Notes: generated by a model not told the origin, from the sequence alone. A stretch of DNA of 40,935 nucleotides from an uncultured Christensenella sp. (GCA_910578765.1 CAJTRW010000018.1:1-40935), one strand, 5' to 3'; positions 14,565-22,004 are shown, counted from the stretch's first letter. Translations and numbers: made by a program.

Positions 14565-15044
14565 ATGCTTAAAGTCAAAAACGGAAAACTAATAGCATCA
14601 AACATGTCGTTTGCCTTGCCCGAAGACTTTACACTCGATTTGAGGTCGCCCGGCGGTGGATATCATACACTGGAGTTTGTTTCGAAAAATCAAATAGTAA
14701 AGGGCGGAATCGTCTACATTAACATTGAGTTTGAGAAGGCAGAGGTGACAGCCAGGGAAGCAATGGAAGAGTTTATGGAGAACAATGAACTGAAACCAAA
14801 AGAGGAGTTTTTCCCCGTAACAAGGGGAAAAGGAACAGCACTTGGCGCATTCTATACGGGAGGGAAAGTAAGTTTCATTTATGATGAACGATACGATTTC
14901 CCCGAAAACAGTATCAACCAAAACCAAGTATCGGTAACCATTCAGTTATCAAGGCAAAAGGGGAAGAAACTTGGGCTGACAATTTATGATGTCCTTAAAT
15001 TGCCCAACGTTAAGGCATTCTTGGACAGCATAGAATACTTTTAA
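14565..15044 (+). CDS. Hypothetical beta-rich protein
   Basis: A 159-residue soluble protein. The sequence starts MLKVKNGKLIASNMSFALPEDF and looks beta-rich, with hydrophobic strands broken by Gly and Pro (LRSPGGGYHTLEF, YTGGKVSFIYDERYDF). It ends with a helix (LGLTIYDVLKLPNVKAFLDSI). CGGAGA ten bases ahead supports the start. It is followed by a strong terminator and then by the third cassette promoter, so it ends the transcript that starts at 14141. I do not recognise the family. Confidence 0.7.
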   Translation: MLKVKNGKLIASNMSFALPEDFTLDLRSPGGGYHTLEFVSKNQIVKGGIVYINIEFEKAEVTAREAMEEFMENNELKPKEEFFPVTRGKGTALGAFYTGGKVSFIYDERYDFPENSINQNQVSVTIQLSRQKGKKLGLTIYDVLKLPNVKAFLDSIEYF

Positions 15045-15062
15045 TCCTACATAAAGATGAAG

Positions 15063-15100
15063 AAAGAACTGACAAATTGTTGTCAGTTCTTTTGACTTTT
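15063..15100 (+). terminator. Intrinsic terminator
   Basis: AGAACTGACAA (15065-15075), loop ATTG, TTGTCAGTTCT (15080-15090), followed by TTTGACTTTT. A perfect 11-bp stem. Confidence 0.85.
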
Positions 15101-15173
15101 GTGGGCTGTTTCGCTGGGCTCTTTGGAATTGTTACGGTATGATGTGTTTACAAAAACCAACGGAGGTAAACAT
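15101..15173 (+). promoter_or_regulatory. Repeated cassette promoter/leader, copy 3
   Basis: TTTCGCTGGGCT with TGGGCT at 15115-15120, 17 bp, TATGAT at 15138-15143. It lacks both the upstream TTTGAAAAAG part and the GGGC/GCCC leader hairpin. The leader is short and has ACGGAGG as ribosome site. Confidence 0.78.
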
Positions 15174-15584
15174 ATGGAATTCAAGGTAGGCGATAAGGTC
15201 GTGGTTAAGACCTTATGGGCGGAACGAGCAAGCGTGATAACCGAAATCACAAAAGCTGGAAACATCCGAGTAGAGGGCGAGAAAGGCATGTTCAACAAAG
15301 AGGGCATCAAAAAGCCAGCAGCTCAAAGAAATGCACTAATACACCTAATCACCGATGAGGAGTACGAGCAGAAGAAAGCATTCGAAGGAAGACCGATAGT
15401 TCACTTTGAAGGCAACGGCGAAAGCGGAAACATCTTCTACATAATGGCAAGGGTTAGTGAGGTAATAACCGATCCGATAGAGTTCAAAGAACTATGGGAA
15501 AAGGTAAAGCAAGGAACGTACACAGATGCCCTTGCCGCAATCAGAAAAAAGGTCAATCTCATAGATGACGATGGGGTGTATTAA
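15174..15584 (+). CDS. Cassette protein, SH3-like N-terminus
   Basis: A 136-residue protein, first gene of cassette 3. ATG 15174 is supported by CGGAGG eight bases ahead. The opening MEFKVGDKVVVKTLWAERASVI, then GNIRVEGEKGMFNKEG, has the strand pattern of small SH3- or KOW-like domains. The rest is helical with an FKELWEKVKQGTYTDALAAIRK stretch. It overlaps the next start as TAATG, so the two are coupled. The function is not known. Confidence 0.72.
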   Translation: MEFKVGDKVVVKTLWAERASVITEITKAGNIRVEGEKGMFNKEGIKKPAAQRNALIHLITDEEYEQKKAFEGRPIVHFEGNGESGNIFYIMARVSEVITDPIEFKELWEKVKQGTYTDALAAIRKKVNLIDDDGVY

Positions 15585-15799
15585 TGGATAAGTTTTTCAG
15601 TCAAAAGTACTGCGACCGCTGTGGCGGAGAGTTAACAGGCGGACGCACGATGTCTATGTTTAACACGGACTGCATCTGCATGAAATGTAAAGAGAAAGAG
15701 CAAAAGCTCCCCGAATATAAGGCAGCAACGGACGCCGAAAGGCAAGCTGTTATCGCTGGGGAAAAGAATTTCAAAGGGGTAGGATACCCGAAAAAATAA
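15584..15799 (+). CDS. Small Cys-rich (zinc-binding) mobile-element protein
   Basis: A 71-residue protein with CDRC (C10, C13) and CICMKC (C30, C32, C35) around RTMSMFNTD, which is a likely zinc ribbon. The C-terminus (AATDAERQAVIAGEKNFKGVGYP) is helical and ends in a conserved-looking NFKG. I recognise this as a type of small protein frequent on gut Firmicutes mobile elements, without known function. It overlaps the preceding gene by TAATG, so it is the second gene of cassette 3. Confidence 0.8.
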   Translation: MDKFFSQKYCDRCGGELTGGRTMSMFNTDCICMKCKEKEQKLPEYKAATDAERQAVIAGEKNFKGVGYPKK

Positions 15800-15810
15800 T
15801 AAAATAATAT

Positions 15811-15917
15811 TAAAAAAGTTTGAGGATTTGAGCCTGTTTCGCTGGGCTCTTTCCGTCGTTTACGGTATTGTTTGGTTACAAAATAAAAAGAGGGCAGCAA
15901 GCCCGAAGGAGAATCAT
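15811..15917 (+). promoter_or_regulatory. Repeated cassette promoter/leader, copy 4
   Basis: TGGGCT 15843-15848, 17 bp, TATTGT 15866-15871. Leader hairpin GGGC (15892-15895) and GCCC (15901-15904) around AGCAA, then GAAGGAG. No intrinsic terminator is seen between it and the preceding gene. Confidence 0.8.
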
Positions 15918-16112
15918 ATGCAACCATTCAAGACACAGGCACACATTCACAGCTTAGACGGAGGGATGGACGAAGTAACCGTCCTCAGCAAAGACGAAAG
16001 CAAGCCGCAGACCACATACATAGTGGACTACAAAGGAACGAAATGCACGGCAATTTTTAACTGCTTCACTGGTAGCTATTATGTAGACGATAAATACGGA
16101 ATCATAAAATAA
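15918..16112 (+). CDS. Small conserved cassette protein
   Basis: A 64-residue protein, sole gene of cassette 4, ending just before a strong terminator. ATG 15918 follows AAGGAGAATCAT. The body (DEVTVLSKDESKPQTTYIVDYKG, then TAIFNCFTGSYYVDDKYGII) is a compact beta-rich unit that I associate with small proteins on Firmicutes conjugative or phage elements, where it has no known role. Frames that run further upstream only translate the promoter element and are not real N-termini. Confidence 0.78.
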   Translation: MQPFKTQAHIHSLDGGMDEVTVLSKDESKPQTTYIVDYKGTKCTAIFNCFTGSYYVDDKYGIIK

Positions 16113-16123
16113 CAAACAAAGAA

Positions 16124-16148
16124 AACGGCGCAAGCCGTTTTTTTCTTT
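16124..16148 (+). terminator. Strong intrinsic terminator before large terminase
   Basis: AACGGC (16124-16129), loop GCAA, GCCGTT (16134-16139), then a run of T to 16144 and further TTT. It stands directly before the ribosome site of the large terminase. Confidence 0.9.
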
Positions 16149-16163
16149 CATAACGGAGGGGCA

Positions 16164-17714
16164 ATGGCATATAACAAACAGCTTGCAGACCGTGCCGTTG
16201 CCTTTATTAATTCGCTAAAACATACAAAAGGCACTTGGCACGGTGTTCCTTTTGAACTCTTGCCTTGGCAAGATAAAATAATCCGAGATGTATTCGGAAC
16301 AGTAAAAGATAACGGTTATAGGCAATTCACTACTGCCTATGTAGAGATACCTAAAAAACAGGGCAAGTCGGAAATAGCCGCCGCCGTTGCCCTGTACCTA
16401 TTGGCTGGCGACAGTGAATGGGGCGCAGAGGTGTATGGTTGTGCAGCCGACCGCCAGCAAGCAAGCATTGTATTCGATGTGGCTTGCAATATGGTAGAGC
16501 AATGCCCGGCACTCAAAAAGCGCATCAAGCCGATAATGAGCCAAAAACGACTCGTGTACCAACCACTCAATTCATTCTACCAGGTGCTGTCGGCGGAAAG
16601 CTATACAAAGCATGGACTAAATGTCCACGGCGTTGTATTCGATGAGTTGCATGCGCAGCCGAACCGAGCCTTGTACGACGTAATGACTCACGGCTCGGGC
16701 GATGCTCGAAAGCAACCGCTGTTCTTCCTCATAACAACGGCGGGAACTGATCGAAATTCAATCTGCTGGGAAGTGCATCAAAAAGCAAAGGACATACTCG
16801 AAGGGCGCAAGCATGACCGCTCGTTCTATCCCGTAATTTATGGGGCGGAAGACGATGATGACTGGGGCGATGAAAAGGTATGGCACAAAGCCAATCCCTC
16901 GCTCGGCATTACGGTCGATATCGATAAACTGCGTACCGCCTACGAGTCAGCGAAAGACAACCCGGCGGAAGAGAATTTGTTCCGACAGCTCCGCTTAAAT
17001 CAATGGGTAAAGCAGAGCGTCCGCTGGATGCCGATGGACGCTTGGGATAAATGCGATTTTGAGGTGGACGCAGAAAAGCTCAAGGGGAGAGAATGCTATG
17101 GCGGACTTGACCTTTCCAGCAGCACGGACGTGACCGCATTTGTCCTTGTATTCCCTCCCATAAACGATGAGGATAAATACATAATTTTGCCGTTCTTTTG
17201 GATACCCGAAGACACGATAGAATTACGAGTACGACGCGACCACGTTCCCTATGATGTATGGCAAGCGAGAGGGCAAGTTATAACCACCGAGGGCAACGTG
17301 ATTCACTATGGATACATTGAGAACTTTATAGAAGACCTCGGCACAAAGTACAACATAAAGGAAATAGCATTCGACCGCTGGGGCGCTGTTCAAATGACGC
17401 AGAACCTTGAAGGAATGGGGTTCACGGTCGTGCCTTTTGGTCAAGGTTTCAAGGATATGAGTCCGCCGACGAAAGAGCTGATGAAACTTGTACTTGAACA
17501 GAAAATAGCGCACGGTGGGAATGTACCCTTGCGGTGGATGATGGACAATGTATTCGTCAGAACAGACCCAGCCGGGAATGTCAAGATGGACAAAGAGAAA
17601 TCCACCGAGCGAATAGACGGTGCGGTGGCACTTGTTATGGCATTAGACCGTGCAATTCGAAACAAAGGGACGACAGATAGTGTGTATAACGATCGTGGGA
17701 TAATTATTTTATAA
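16164..17714 (+). CDS. terL: Terminase large subunit
   Basis: A 516-residue packaging motor. The ATPase part has Walker A around residues 63-69 (PKKQGKS), Walker B VVFDE (157-161) and coupling motif TTAG (191-194). The nuclease part has GGLDLSSSTDVTAF with the metal-binding Asp at 316, IAFDRWGA, and RIDGAVALVMALD at the end. The length is normal. It pumps DNA into proheads and cuts the concatemer. The start has GGAGG ahead. Unusually, it follows a strong terminator and lies 8 kb from terS. Confidence 0.95.
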   Translation: MAYNKQLADRAVAFINSLKHTKGTWHGVPFELLPWQDKIIRDVFGTVKDNGYRQFTTAYVEIPKKQGKSEIAAAVALYLLAGDSEWGAEVYGCAADRQQASIVFDVACNMVEQCPALKKRIKPIMSQKRLVYQPLNSFYQVLSAESYTKHGLNVHGVVFDELHAQPNRALYDVMTHGSGDARKQPLFFLITTAGTDRNSICWEVHQKAKDILEGRKHDRSFYPVIYGAEDDDDWGDEKVWHKANPSLGITVDIDKLRTAYESAKDNPAEENLFRQLRLNQWVKQSVRWMPMDAWDKCDFEVDAEKLKGRECYGGLDLSSSTDVTAFVLVFPPINDEDKYIILPFFWIPEDTIELRVRRDHVPYDVWQARGQVITTEGNVIHYGYIENFIEDLGTKYNIKEIAFDRWGAVQMTQNLEGMGFTVVPFGQGFKDMSPPTKELMKLVLEQKIAHGGNVPLRWMMDNVFVRTDPAGNVKMDKEKSTERIDGAVALVMALDRAIRNKGTTDSVYNDRGIIIL

Positions 17715-17742
17715 AAAATCCCGAAAAAGTTCCAAAATGCTG

Positions 17743-17771
17743 TTGTATTTTTCGTAAAATTGTGCTACAAT
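17743..17771 (+). promoter_or_regulatory. Promoter of toxin-antitoxin operon
   Basis: TTGTAT (17743-17748), 17 bp, TACAAT (17766-17771), a host-type sigma-A promoter 37 bases before the antitoxin start. Confidence 0.7.
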
Positions 17772-17808
17772 AATTACAGCAAGAATATAATGTAGTAATG
17801 GAGGCACA

Positions 17809-18057
17809 ATGATGAACATTAAACCTATTTCGGATTTACGGAATTACAATACGGTTCTTAGAGACTGTCAAGCTGATTCGCCCGTTTTTTTAACAAAGAA
17901 CGGACGCGGAAGATATGTCATTATGGATGCGGAACAATATGAGACGATAATGGCAGAAATGCGCCTTATGAGCAAAATCGTCAAGGCGGAGCAGAGAATA
18001 GAGAACGGCGAATCTTACTTGGATATGTCGGAATTAAAAAAGAAACTTGGGATGTGA
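17809..18057 (+). CDS. Phd/YefM-type antitoxin
   Basis: An 82-residue protein with the Phd/YefM layout. The N-terminal DNA-binding part is IKPISDLRNYNTVLRDCQADSPVFLTKNGRGRYVIMDAEQYETIM. The C-terminal helix, which would wrap the toxin, is AEQRIENGESYLDMSELKKKLGM. Such antitoxins neutralise a RelE/ParE toxin by direct binding and repress their own promoter, which lies just upstream. ATG 17809 and ATG 17812 are both possible, with GGAGG about four bases before. The toxin gene starts three bases after its stop. Confidence 0.92.
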   Translation: MMNIKPISDLRNYNTVLRDCQADSPVFLTKNGRGRYVIMDAEQYETIMAEMRLMSKIVKAEQRIENGESYLDMSELKKKLGM

Positions 18058-18060
18058 CAA

Positions 18061-18366
18061 ATGAAAGTGTTAAAAATCAACCCCCAAGTTTATGATGATT
18101 TGGTTGACATAAAAGCAAGCATCGCTGAGGATAGCCCAGAGCAAGCCGATAAGGTGGTAGCTCAAATTTTGCATGATATGGAACGTTTGATTGACTTCCC
18201 CGAGAGTGGCAACAAGTTGAGCAATAAGATTCACATCGAAGTCAAGTATCGGTACATAATCACGTATTCGTATGCTACGATTTACTATGTAGACGGTGAC
18301 TCGGTGATTGCCACAACGGTGCTGCATCTGGCAAGAGATTTTTCTGCTATTAAGTTTGAAGACTGA
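18061..18366 (+). CDS. RelE/ParE-type toxin
   Basis: A 101-residue protein of the RelE/ParE fold: KINPQVYDDLVDIKASIAEDSPEQADKVVAQILHDMERLIDFPESGNKL, then YRYIITYSYATIYYVDGDSVIATTVLHLARD. The IxxY and ATTVLHLARD ending are typical of ParE-like members. It would inhibit translation or gyrase unless bound by its antitoxin; which target applies cannot be told from sequence. It is the second gene of a three-gene operon and has normal length, so it is probably functional. Confidence 0.92.
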   Translation: MKVLKINPQVYDDLVDIKASIAEDSPEQADKVVAQILHDMERLIDFPESGNKLSNKIHIEVKYRYIITYSYATIYYVDGDSVIATTVLHLARDFSAIKFED

Positions 18367-18374
18367 GGTGTACG

Positions 18375-18911
18375 ATGAACCAACTCTTATTGCAAGTAGG
18401 TGAATTGATAAAAAAACAAAAAGATGGCGATGTTTTCGATATATCAAGTCTTTCCGATTGGAATCCGCAAATGGATGAGGAATTAAACCAGTTAATTAAA
18501 ACTCATCAAATCTGCGGAATAAGACCGCATAGCTTTGACGGAAAGATATGGAAATACACGGCGACTTTTGATAGCAATTATGCCGTTTATATTCCAGACA
18601 GCGACCTGATTTCAAAGGCGACTGCACTATTAAATAGGGCTGAGCAATATGAAGATTTAAGAGGTTATTCAAACGAGCTACAGGATTATTGCAGAGAGCT
18701 AAGTAGTGTTGCGACCCAAATTATAGATGCCCAAGCTGAATTCATGGATTTTAATTGTTCGATTATCGCAACTTTGAAAGGGCGTTTTGGTATGGAAATG
18801 GCTTCGATTACACATAACACATTTTACTATGTGGCTGCTGGAGGCGATCCGTTAATAAGTAAATTACATAGTTTGCATGATACTTGTGCGAAAAACTTAC
18901 TGAATAAATAA
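18375..18911 (+). CDS. Third gene of the toxin-antitoxin operon, unknown
   Basis: A 178-residue protein beginning eight bases after the toxin, with GAGGTG ahead. The N-terminal third reads LLQVGELIKKQKDGDVFDISSLSDWNPQMDEELN and looks like a small winged-helix-like or adaptor domain. The rest is helical and rich in Asn/Gln/Cys (YSNELQDYCRELSSVATQIIDAQ, then ITHNTFYYVAAGG). No known toxin or antitoxin family is recognised. The tight linkage and the terminator after it show that it belongs to the operon, so it may modulate the toxin-antitoxin pair or be passenger cargo. Confidence 0.7.
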   Translation: MNQLLLQVGELIKKQKDGDVFDISSLSDWNPQMDEELNQLIKTHQICGIRPHSFDGKIWKYTATFDSNYAVYIPDSDLISKATALLNRAEQYEDLRGYSNELQDYCRELSSVATQIIDAQAEFMDFNCSIIATLKGRFGMEMASITHNTFYYVAAGGDPLISKLHSLHDTCAKNLLNK

Positions 18912-18926
18912 TAGAGCAACTAACAG

Positions 18927-18957
18927 AACCGTTTGGTAATTCCAGGCGGTTTTTTAT
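18927..18957 (+). terminator. Intrinsic terminator ending toxin-antitoxin operon
   Basis: AACCGTTTGG (18927-18936) pairs, with G-T pairs, with CCAGGCGGTT (18942-18951), followed by TTTTATTT. It has the AACCG...CGGTT core shared by several later cassette terminators. Confidence 0.8.
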
Positions 18958-18967
18958 TTGAAAATTC

Positions 18968-19077
18968 TTTGAAAAAGTTTCAATATTTGGGGTTGTTTCG
19001 CTGGGCTCTTTCCATTGTTTACGGTATTGTTTGTTTACAAAATAAGCAAAGGGCAGCCAGCCCGAAAGGAGATAATA
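18968..19077 (+). promoter_or_regulatory. Repeated cassette promoter/leader, copy 5
   Basis: Very close to copy 1, including CTTTGAAAAAGTTTCAATAT. TGGGCT 19002-19007, 17 bp, TATTGT 19025-19030. Leader hairpin GGGC (19051-19054) and GCCC (19060-19063), then AAAGGAG. Confidence 0.85.
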
Positions 19078-19566
19078 ATGGCAACAGATATGAAAGTAGA
19101 GGCAGAAGTAACAAGCGAAAAAGGGTTCTATGTAGGCGATGTATGCTACCAAATGACGGACAAAGATTATTATGGGGACTGGAGCAACGATTTCGAGGAC
19201 TTCGAGGGCGAACATGAACTCCACGGACATAAGTTCGCCATCGGCGGAACGAAGTACGGAGACGGTGTATATGAAGACCAAAACGGACACCGATATGGGG
19301 TAGATGCAGGGAACATCGGAATCCTGCCCTATGAACTGTGCGAGAGTAAAGATGTCAATGAAATCGCAAGATGCGGACAATTTATCGAAGCAAAGAAAGC
19401 GACATTCAATGCGGAAGACGGTGTCATCGAAATCAAATTCGATAATGGCGAATACATCTACATAAACACAGGCGACTACGAGGAAGACGAAGACGACGAA
19501 GAGTATGGCTACTATGATGACTATGATGATGACGATGAAGAATACGACGAAGATGACGAAGACTAA
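19078..19566 (+). CDS. Acidic cassette protein with Asp/Glu-rich tail
   Basis: A 162-residue protein, the only gene of cassette 5. ATG 19078 follows AAAGGAGATAATA. The first part (GFYVGDVCYQMTDKDYYGDWSNDFEDFEGEHELHG, then FAIGGTKYGDGVYEDQNGHRYGVDAGNIGILPYEL) is a compact, Gly/Tyr-rich fold seen in small Firmicutes mobile-element proteins. The last 30 residues are nearly all Asp, Glu and Tyr, giving a very negative tail. Such tails may mimic nucleic acid or block a basic protein surface. A perfect terminator follows. No function is proven. Confidence 0.75.
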   Translation: MATDMKVEAEVTSEKGFYVGDVCYQMTDKDYYGDWSNDFEDFEGEHELHGHKFAIGGTKYGDGVYEDQNGHRYGVDAGNIGILPYELCESKDVNEIARCGQFIEAKKATFNAEDGVIEIKFDNGEYIYINTGDYEEDEDDEEYGYYDDYDDDDEEYDEDDED

Positions 19567-19576
19567 ATAAACCGAA

Positions 19577-19606
19577 AAATCCGCACCGAAGGGGTGCGGA
19601 TTTTCT
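19577..19606 (+). terminator. Intrinsic terminator after acidic cassette gene
   Basis: AAATCCGCACC (19577-19587) pairs with GGTGCGGATTT (19593-19603), followed by TTCTTT. Confidence 0.88.
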
Positions 19607-19630
19607 TTAACAAAACAAATAAAAAACAGA

Positions 19631-19657
19631 AAAGACCAGCGATGGTCTTTTTATTTT
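19631..19657 (+). terminator. Second terminator before ParB-methyltransferase
   Basis: AAAGACC (19631-19637), loop AGCGAT, GGTCTTT (19644-19650), then TTATTTT. It ends where the GGAGG ribosome site of the next gene begins. Confidence 0.75.
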
Positions 19658-19668
19658 GGAGGATATAA

Positions 19669-21006
19669 ATGCAGATAGAAAAGAGAGATGTTTCGGAACT
19701 AAAAGCCGCCACTTACAATCCGAGAAAAGACCTTAAACCTGGTGACGCCGAATACGAAAAGCTCAAACGCAGTATCCAGGAATTCGGATATGTTGAGCCA
19801 GTTATTTGGAACAAGCGTACAGGCGTGGTTGTCGGCGGACACCAAAGACTGAAAGTCATGAAAGACCTTGGATTCACCGAGGTGGACTGCGTCGTGGTCG
19901 ACCTGGACGAGAGCAAAGAAAAAGCATTAAATATCGCCCTGAACAAAATCAGCGGTGAGTGGGATACCGACCTTTTGACAAACCTCTTAAAAGACTTGGA
20001 CGGTAGCGGATACGATATAACTCTTACGGGCTTTGACCTTGCAGAAGCACAAGAACTGTTCGGCAGCGGCTCCATGGAAAATGTCCACGAAGATGATTTC
20101 GATACCGAGTCCGCCCTAAACGAAACAACCGAGCCTAAGACCAAAACGGGCGACTTGTGGCTGATAGGTCAGCATCGACTGTTATGCGGCGACAGCACGC
20201 AAAAGGACGATGTGAACCGTGTGCTGGATGGAAAGCCAGCGGACATCATGGTGACCGATCCTCCATATAACGTGGATTACGGCGCAAGTATCGCAGGGAA
20301 ACACCGCTCGAATACGAGAACGGAAAGCACGATAGCAAATGACAATCTCTCAGACGACGAGTTCTATCAATTTCTCTTGGCATTCTATAAAGCGGCTGAA
20401 AGCGGACTGAAAAAAGGTGCGCCCGTTTATGTTTTCCACAGCACGAAGGAAACGGTGAACTTTACGAAGGCAATGACGGATGCTGGGTTCAAATACTCGC
20501 AGACCCTGGTATGGTTAAAGAATCACTTCACTTTGGGGCGTCAGGACTACCAATGGAAACACGAACCGATACTGTACGGATGGAAGGAAGGAGCAGGACA
20601 CTATTTCATCGATGACCGCACCATATCTACGGCTTTAGAGGGCTTGACGGAAAATCTGCGTAAGATGAACAAGGCGGAACTTGTTGAGCTGGTAGAAAAA
20701 ATCCTCGACTTACCGTCCACGGTAATCGAGGATAACAAGCCGAGCAAGTCCCCGGACCACCCGACAATGAAACCTATTACACTATGTGCCAAGCTCATCT
20801 ATAACAGCAGTCGTGAAGGGGATACGGTCTTCGAGCCGTTTGGCGGTAGTGGGTCAACACTCATCGCATCCGAGCAGCTCAACCGCAAATGCTGTGCGAT
20901 CGAGCTTGAACCGAAATACTGCGATGTTATAGTTCGCAGATACCGTGAACTCTGCCCCGAGGCGGAAATCCGCCACATCCGTGACGGCGTCGAGATTTAC
21001 GACTGA
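19669..21006 (+). CDS. ParB-like domain fused to DNA adenine methyltransferase
   Basis: A 445-residue fusion. Residues 1-95 are a ParB/Srx-like domain (ELKAATYNPRKDL, VVGGHQRLKVMKDLG). Residues 160-445 are a beta-type DNA methyltransferase: DPPY at 197-200 (MVTDPPYNVDYG), WLKNHFTLGRQDYQWKHEPILYGW, SPDHPTMKPITLCAKLI, and motif I EPFGGSGSTLIASEQLNRKC. This pairing is common in Firmicutes phages. It probably modifies phage DNA at a short site. It stands directly after two terminators and before a minus-strand gene that overlaps its 3' end by ten bases. Confidence 0.95.
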   Translation: MQIEKRDVSELKAATYNPRKDLKPGDAEYEKLKRSIQEFGYVEPVIWNKRTGVVVGGHQRLKVMKDLGFTEVDCVVVDLDESKEKALNIALNKISGEWDTDLLTNLLKDLDGSGYDITLTGFDLAEAQELFGSGSMENVHEDDFDTESALNETTEPKTKTGDLWLIGQHRLLCGDSTQKDDVNRVLDGKPADIMVTDPPYNVDYGASIAGKHRSNTRTESTIANDNLSDDEFYQFLLAFYKAAESGLKKGAPVYVFHSTKETVNFTKAMTDAGFKYSQTLVWLKNHFTLGRQDYQWKHEPILYGWKEGAGHYFIDDRTISTALEGLTENLRKMNKAELVELVEKILDLPSTVIEDNKPSKSPDHPTMKPITLCAKLIYNSSREGDTVFEPFGGSGSTLIASEQLNRKCCAIELEPKYCDVIVRRYRELCPEAEIRHIRDGVEIYD

Positions 21007-21236
21007 ATGCCGTTGACCGCCATATATTGTGCGGTCAATGCTTGCAATTCGTCGCCTTTAACCTCAAATTCTTCCTTGGTTGAGGTGTTATACTTAAACA
21101 GCTTGCCGCTCGGTTCGGTTTCCAGCTGAATGAGGGCGTGCTTGGGATTGCCGTATTCGTAGGTAAACTCTTCGCCGTCCTCGGTTACCTTAACCACATA
21201 AATGAAATCATCGAAACCCATAAAGTTATTCTCCAT
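20997..21236 (-). CDS. Small minus-strand hypothetical protein
   Basis: A 79-residue protein convergent with the ParB-methyltransferase; the ends overlap by ten bases. The start is placed at 21236, with GGGGTG upstream, giving MENNFMGFDDFIYVVKVTEDGEEFTYEYGNPKHALIQLETEPSGKLFKYNT. It is a compact beta-rich protein of a type found on Firmicutes mobile elements. A good minus-strand promoter precedes it. It is one of only two minus-strand genes in the window, so it is likely expressed in conditions unlike the late genes. Confidence 0.75.
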   Translation of the reverse strand: MENNFMGFDDFIYVVKVTEDGEEFTYEYGNPKHALIQLETEPSGKLFKYNTSTKEEFEVKGDELQALTAQYMAVNGIQS

Positions 21237-21271
21237 TGCTACACCCCTATATATGCTTGATTTATGGTTGT

Positions 21272-21300
21272 ATATTAGCGTAATGTTTGGTTGTTTGCAA
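21272..21300 (-). promoter_or_regulatory. Promoter of minus-strand gene
   Basis: On the minus strand, TTGCAA (21300-21295), 17 bp, TAATAT (21277-21272), about 35 bases before the start codon. Confidence 0.65.
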
Positions 21301-21352
21301 GTCTTTTGCAAGGGTTTTCTGCGTTTTCTTTTGTTTCTTTTTCTTCGTTTTT

Positions 21353-21442
21353 CAGAGCAATTTCGCTGGGCTCTTTCAGCCGATTACGGTATTGTTGGCT
21401 TACAAAATAAGCAAGGGCAGCTCGCCCAAAAGGAGAAACAAA
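21353..21442 (+). promoter_or_regulatory. Repeated cassette promoter/leader, copy 6
   Basis: TGGGCT 21367-21372, 17 bp, TATTGT 21390-21395. Leader hairpin GGGC (21415-21418) and GCCC (21424-21427), then AAAGGAG. The upstream TTTGAAAAAG part is missing; a T-rich stretch from 21304 to 21352 replaces it. Confidence 0.8.
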
Positions 21443-21655
21443 ATGGCAAACGAACCCGATGCGAAAACCCAGATTACAGAGTTTATAAAGGATTTGGATA
21501 AAAGCATAAGCCGAGCATCTGCTACAGAAATGCTTAAGCTGTATGATGAGAACTTCGAGATTAAGTTCCTCGGAAAAACTGTCCTCATACCCTTTGACGC
21601 AGTAAGCTACAATGCAATCGAAGATGCATTAAAAACAATAGCGGCGGAATTATAA
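21443..21655 (+). CDS. Small helical cassette protein
   Basis: A 70-residue protein, first gene of cassette 6, placed at ATG 21443 by AAAGGAGAAACAAA. It is helical (TQITEFIKDLDKSISRASATEMLKLYDE) with one beta strand (FEIKFLGKTVLIPFDAVSY). It is followed within 25 bases by a DUF2958-like gene, so the cassette holds two genes. No known family was recognised. Confidence 0.68.
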   Translation: MANEPDAKTQITEFIKDLDKSISRASATEMLKLYDENFEIKFLGKTVLIPFDAVSYNAIEDALKTIAAEL

Positions 21656-21680
21656 TCAGAGCGAAAGGAGAAGAGTGACA

Positions 21681-22004
21681 ATGAAACTTTGGACGAAAGA
21701 GTTGGAGAAAAGAGCAAAAAACTTTCCGATATACTCGCAGGAAAAGAAGGGGCTAAGCGCACAGGTACTTGTCAAGATATTTAATCCATACGGAAGAGGC
21801 ACATGGTTAATCACCGAGGCGCAAAAACAAGAAGATGGAGATTGGTTGCTGTTCGGCTATTGCCACATGACTGAGTGGGAATGGTGCTATTTAATGCTGT
21901 CAGATTTAGAGAACATGGAAATAGCAATATTCGGACACCGATTCAAACTTGAAAGGGACTTGCATGTGTCAAAGGATGCAACGGTCAAAGACCTGGTAAA
22001 ATAA
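21681..22004 (+). CDS. DUF2958-like protein
   Basis: A 107-residue protein beginning MKLWTKELEKRAKNFPIYSQEKKGLSAQVLVKIFNPYGRGTWLITEAQ, then FGYCHMTEWEWCYLMLSDLENM, then FKLERDLHV. This order matches DUF2958 proteins of mobile elements, whose function is not known. ATG 21681 starts at the family's normal first residue; a GTG six bases earlier is nearer to AAAGGAG but less likely. It is the second gene of cassette 6. No terminator is apparent before copy 7 of the leader. Confidence 0.82.
   Translation: MKLWTKELEKRAKNFPIYSQEKKGLSAQVLVKIFNPYGRGTWLITEAQKQEDGDWLLFGYCHMTEWEWCYLMLSDLENMEIAIFGHRFKLERDLHVSKDATVKDLVK

Noticed and set aside
15828..15917. Longer protein starts that read through the repeated element (FRWALS..VYGIV.LQNK type N-termini)
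   Set aside because: The same peptide-like text appears before unrelated proteins because the promoter/leader DNA is open in one frame. Each gene has AAAGGAG and a start right after the element, so the extensions are not real.
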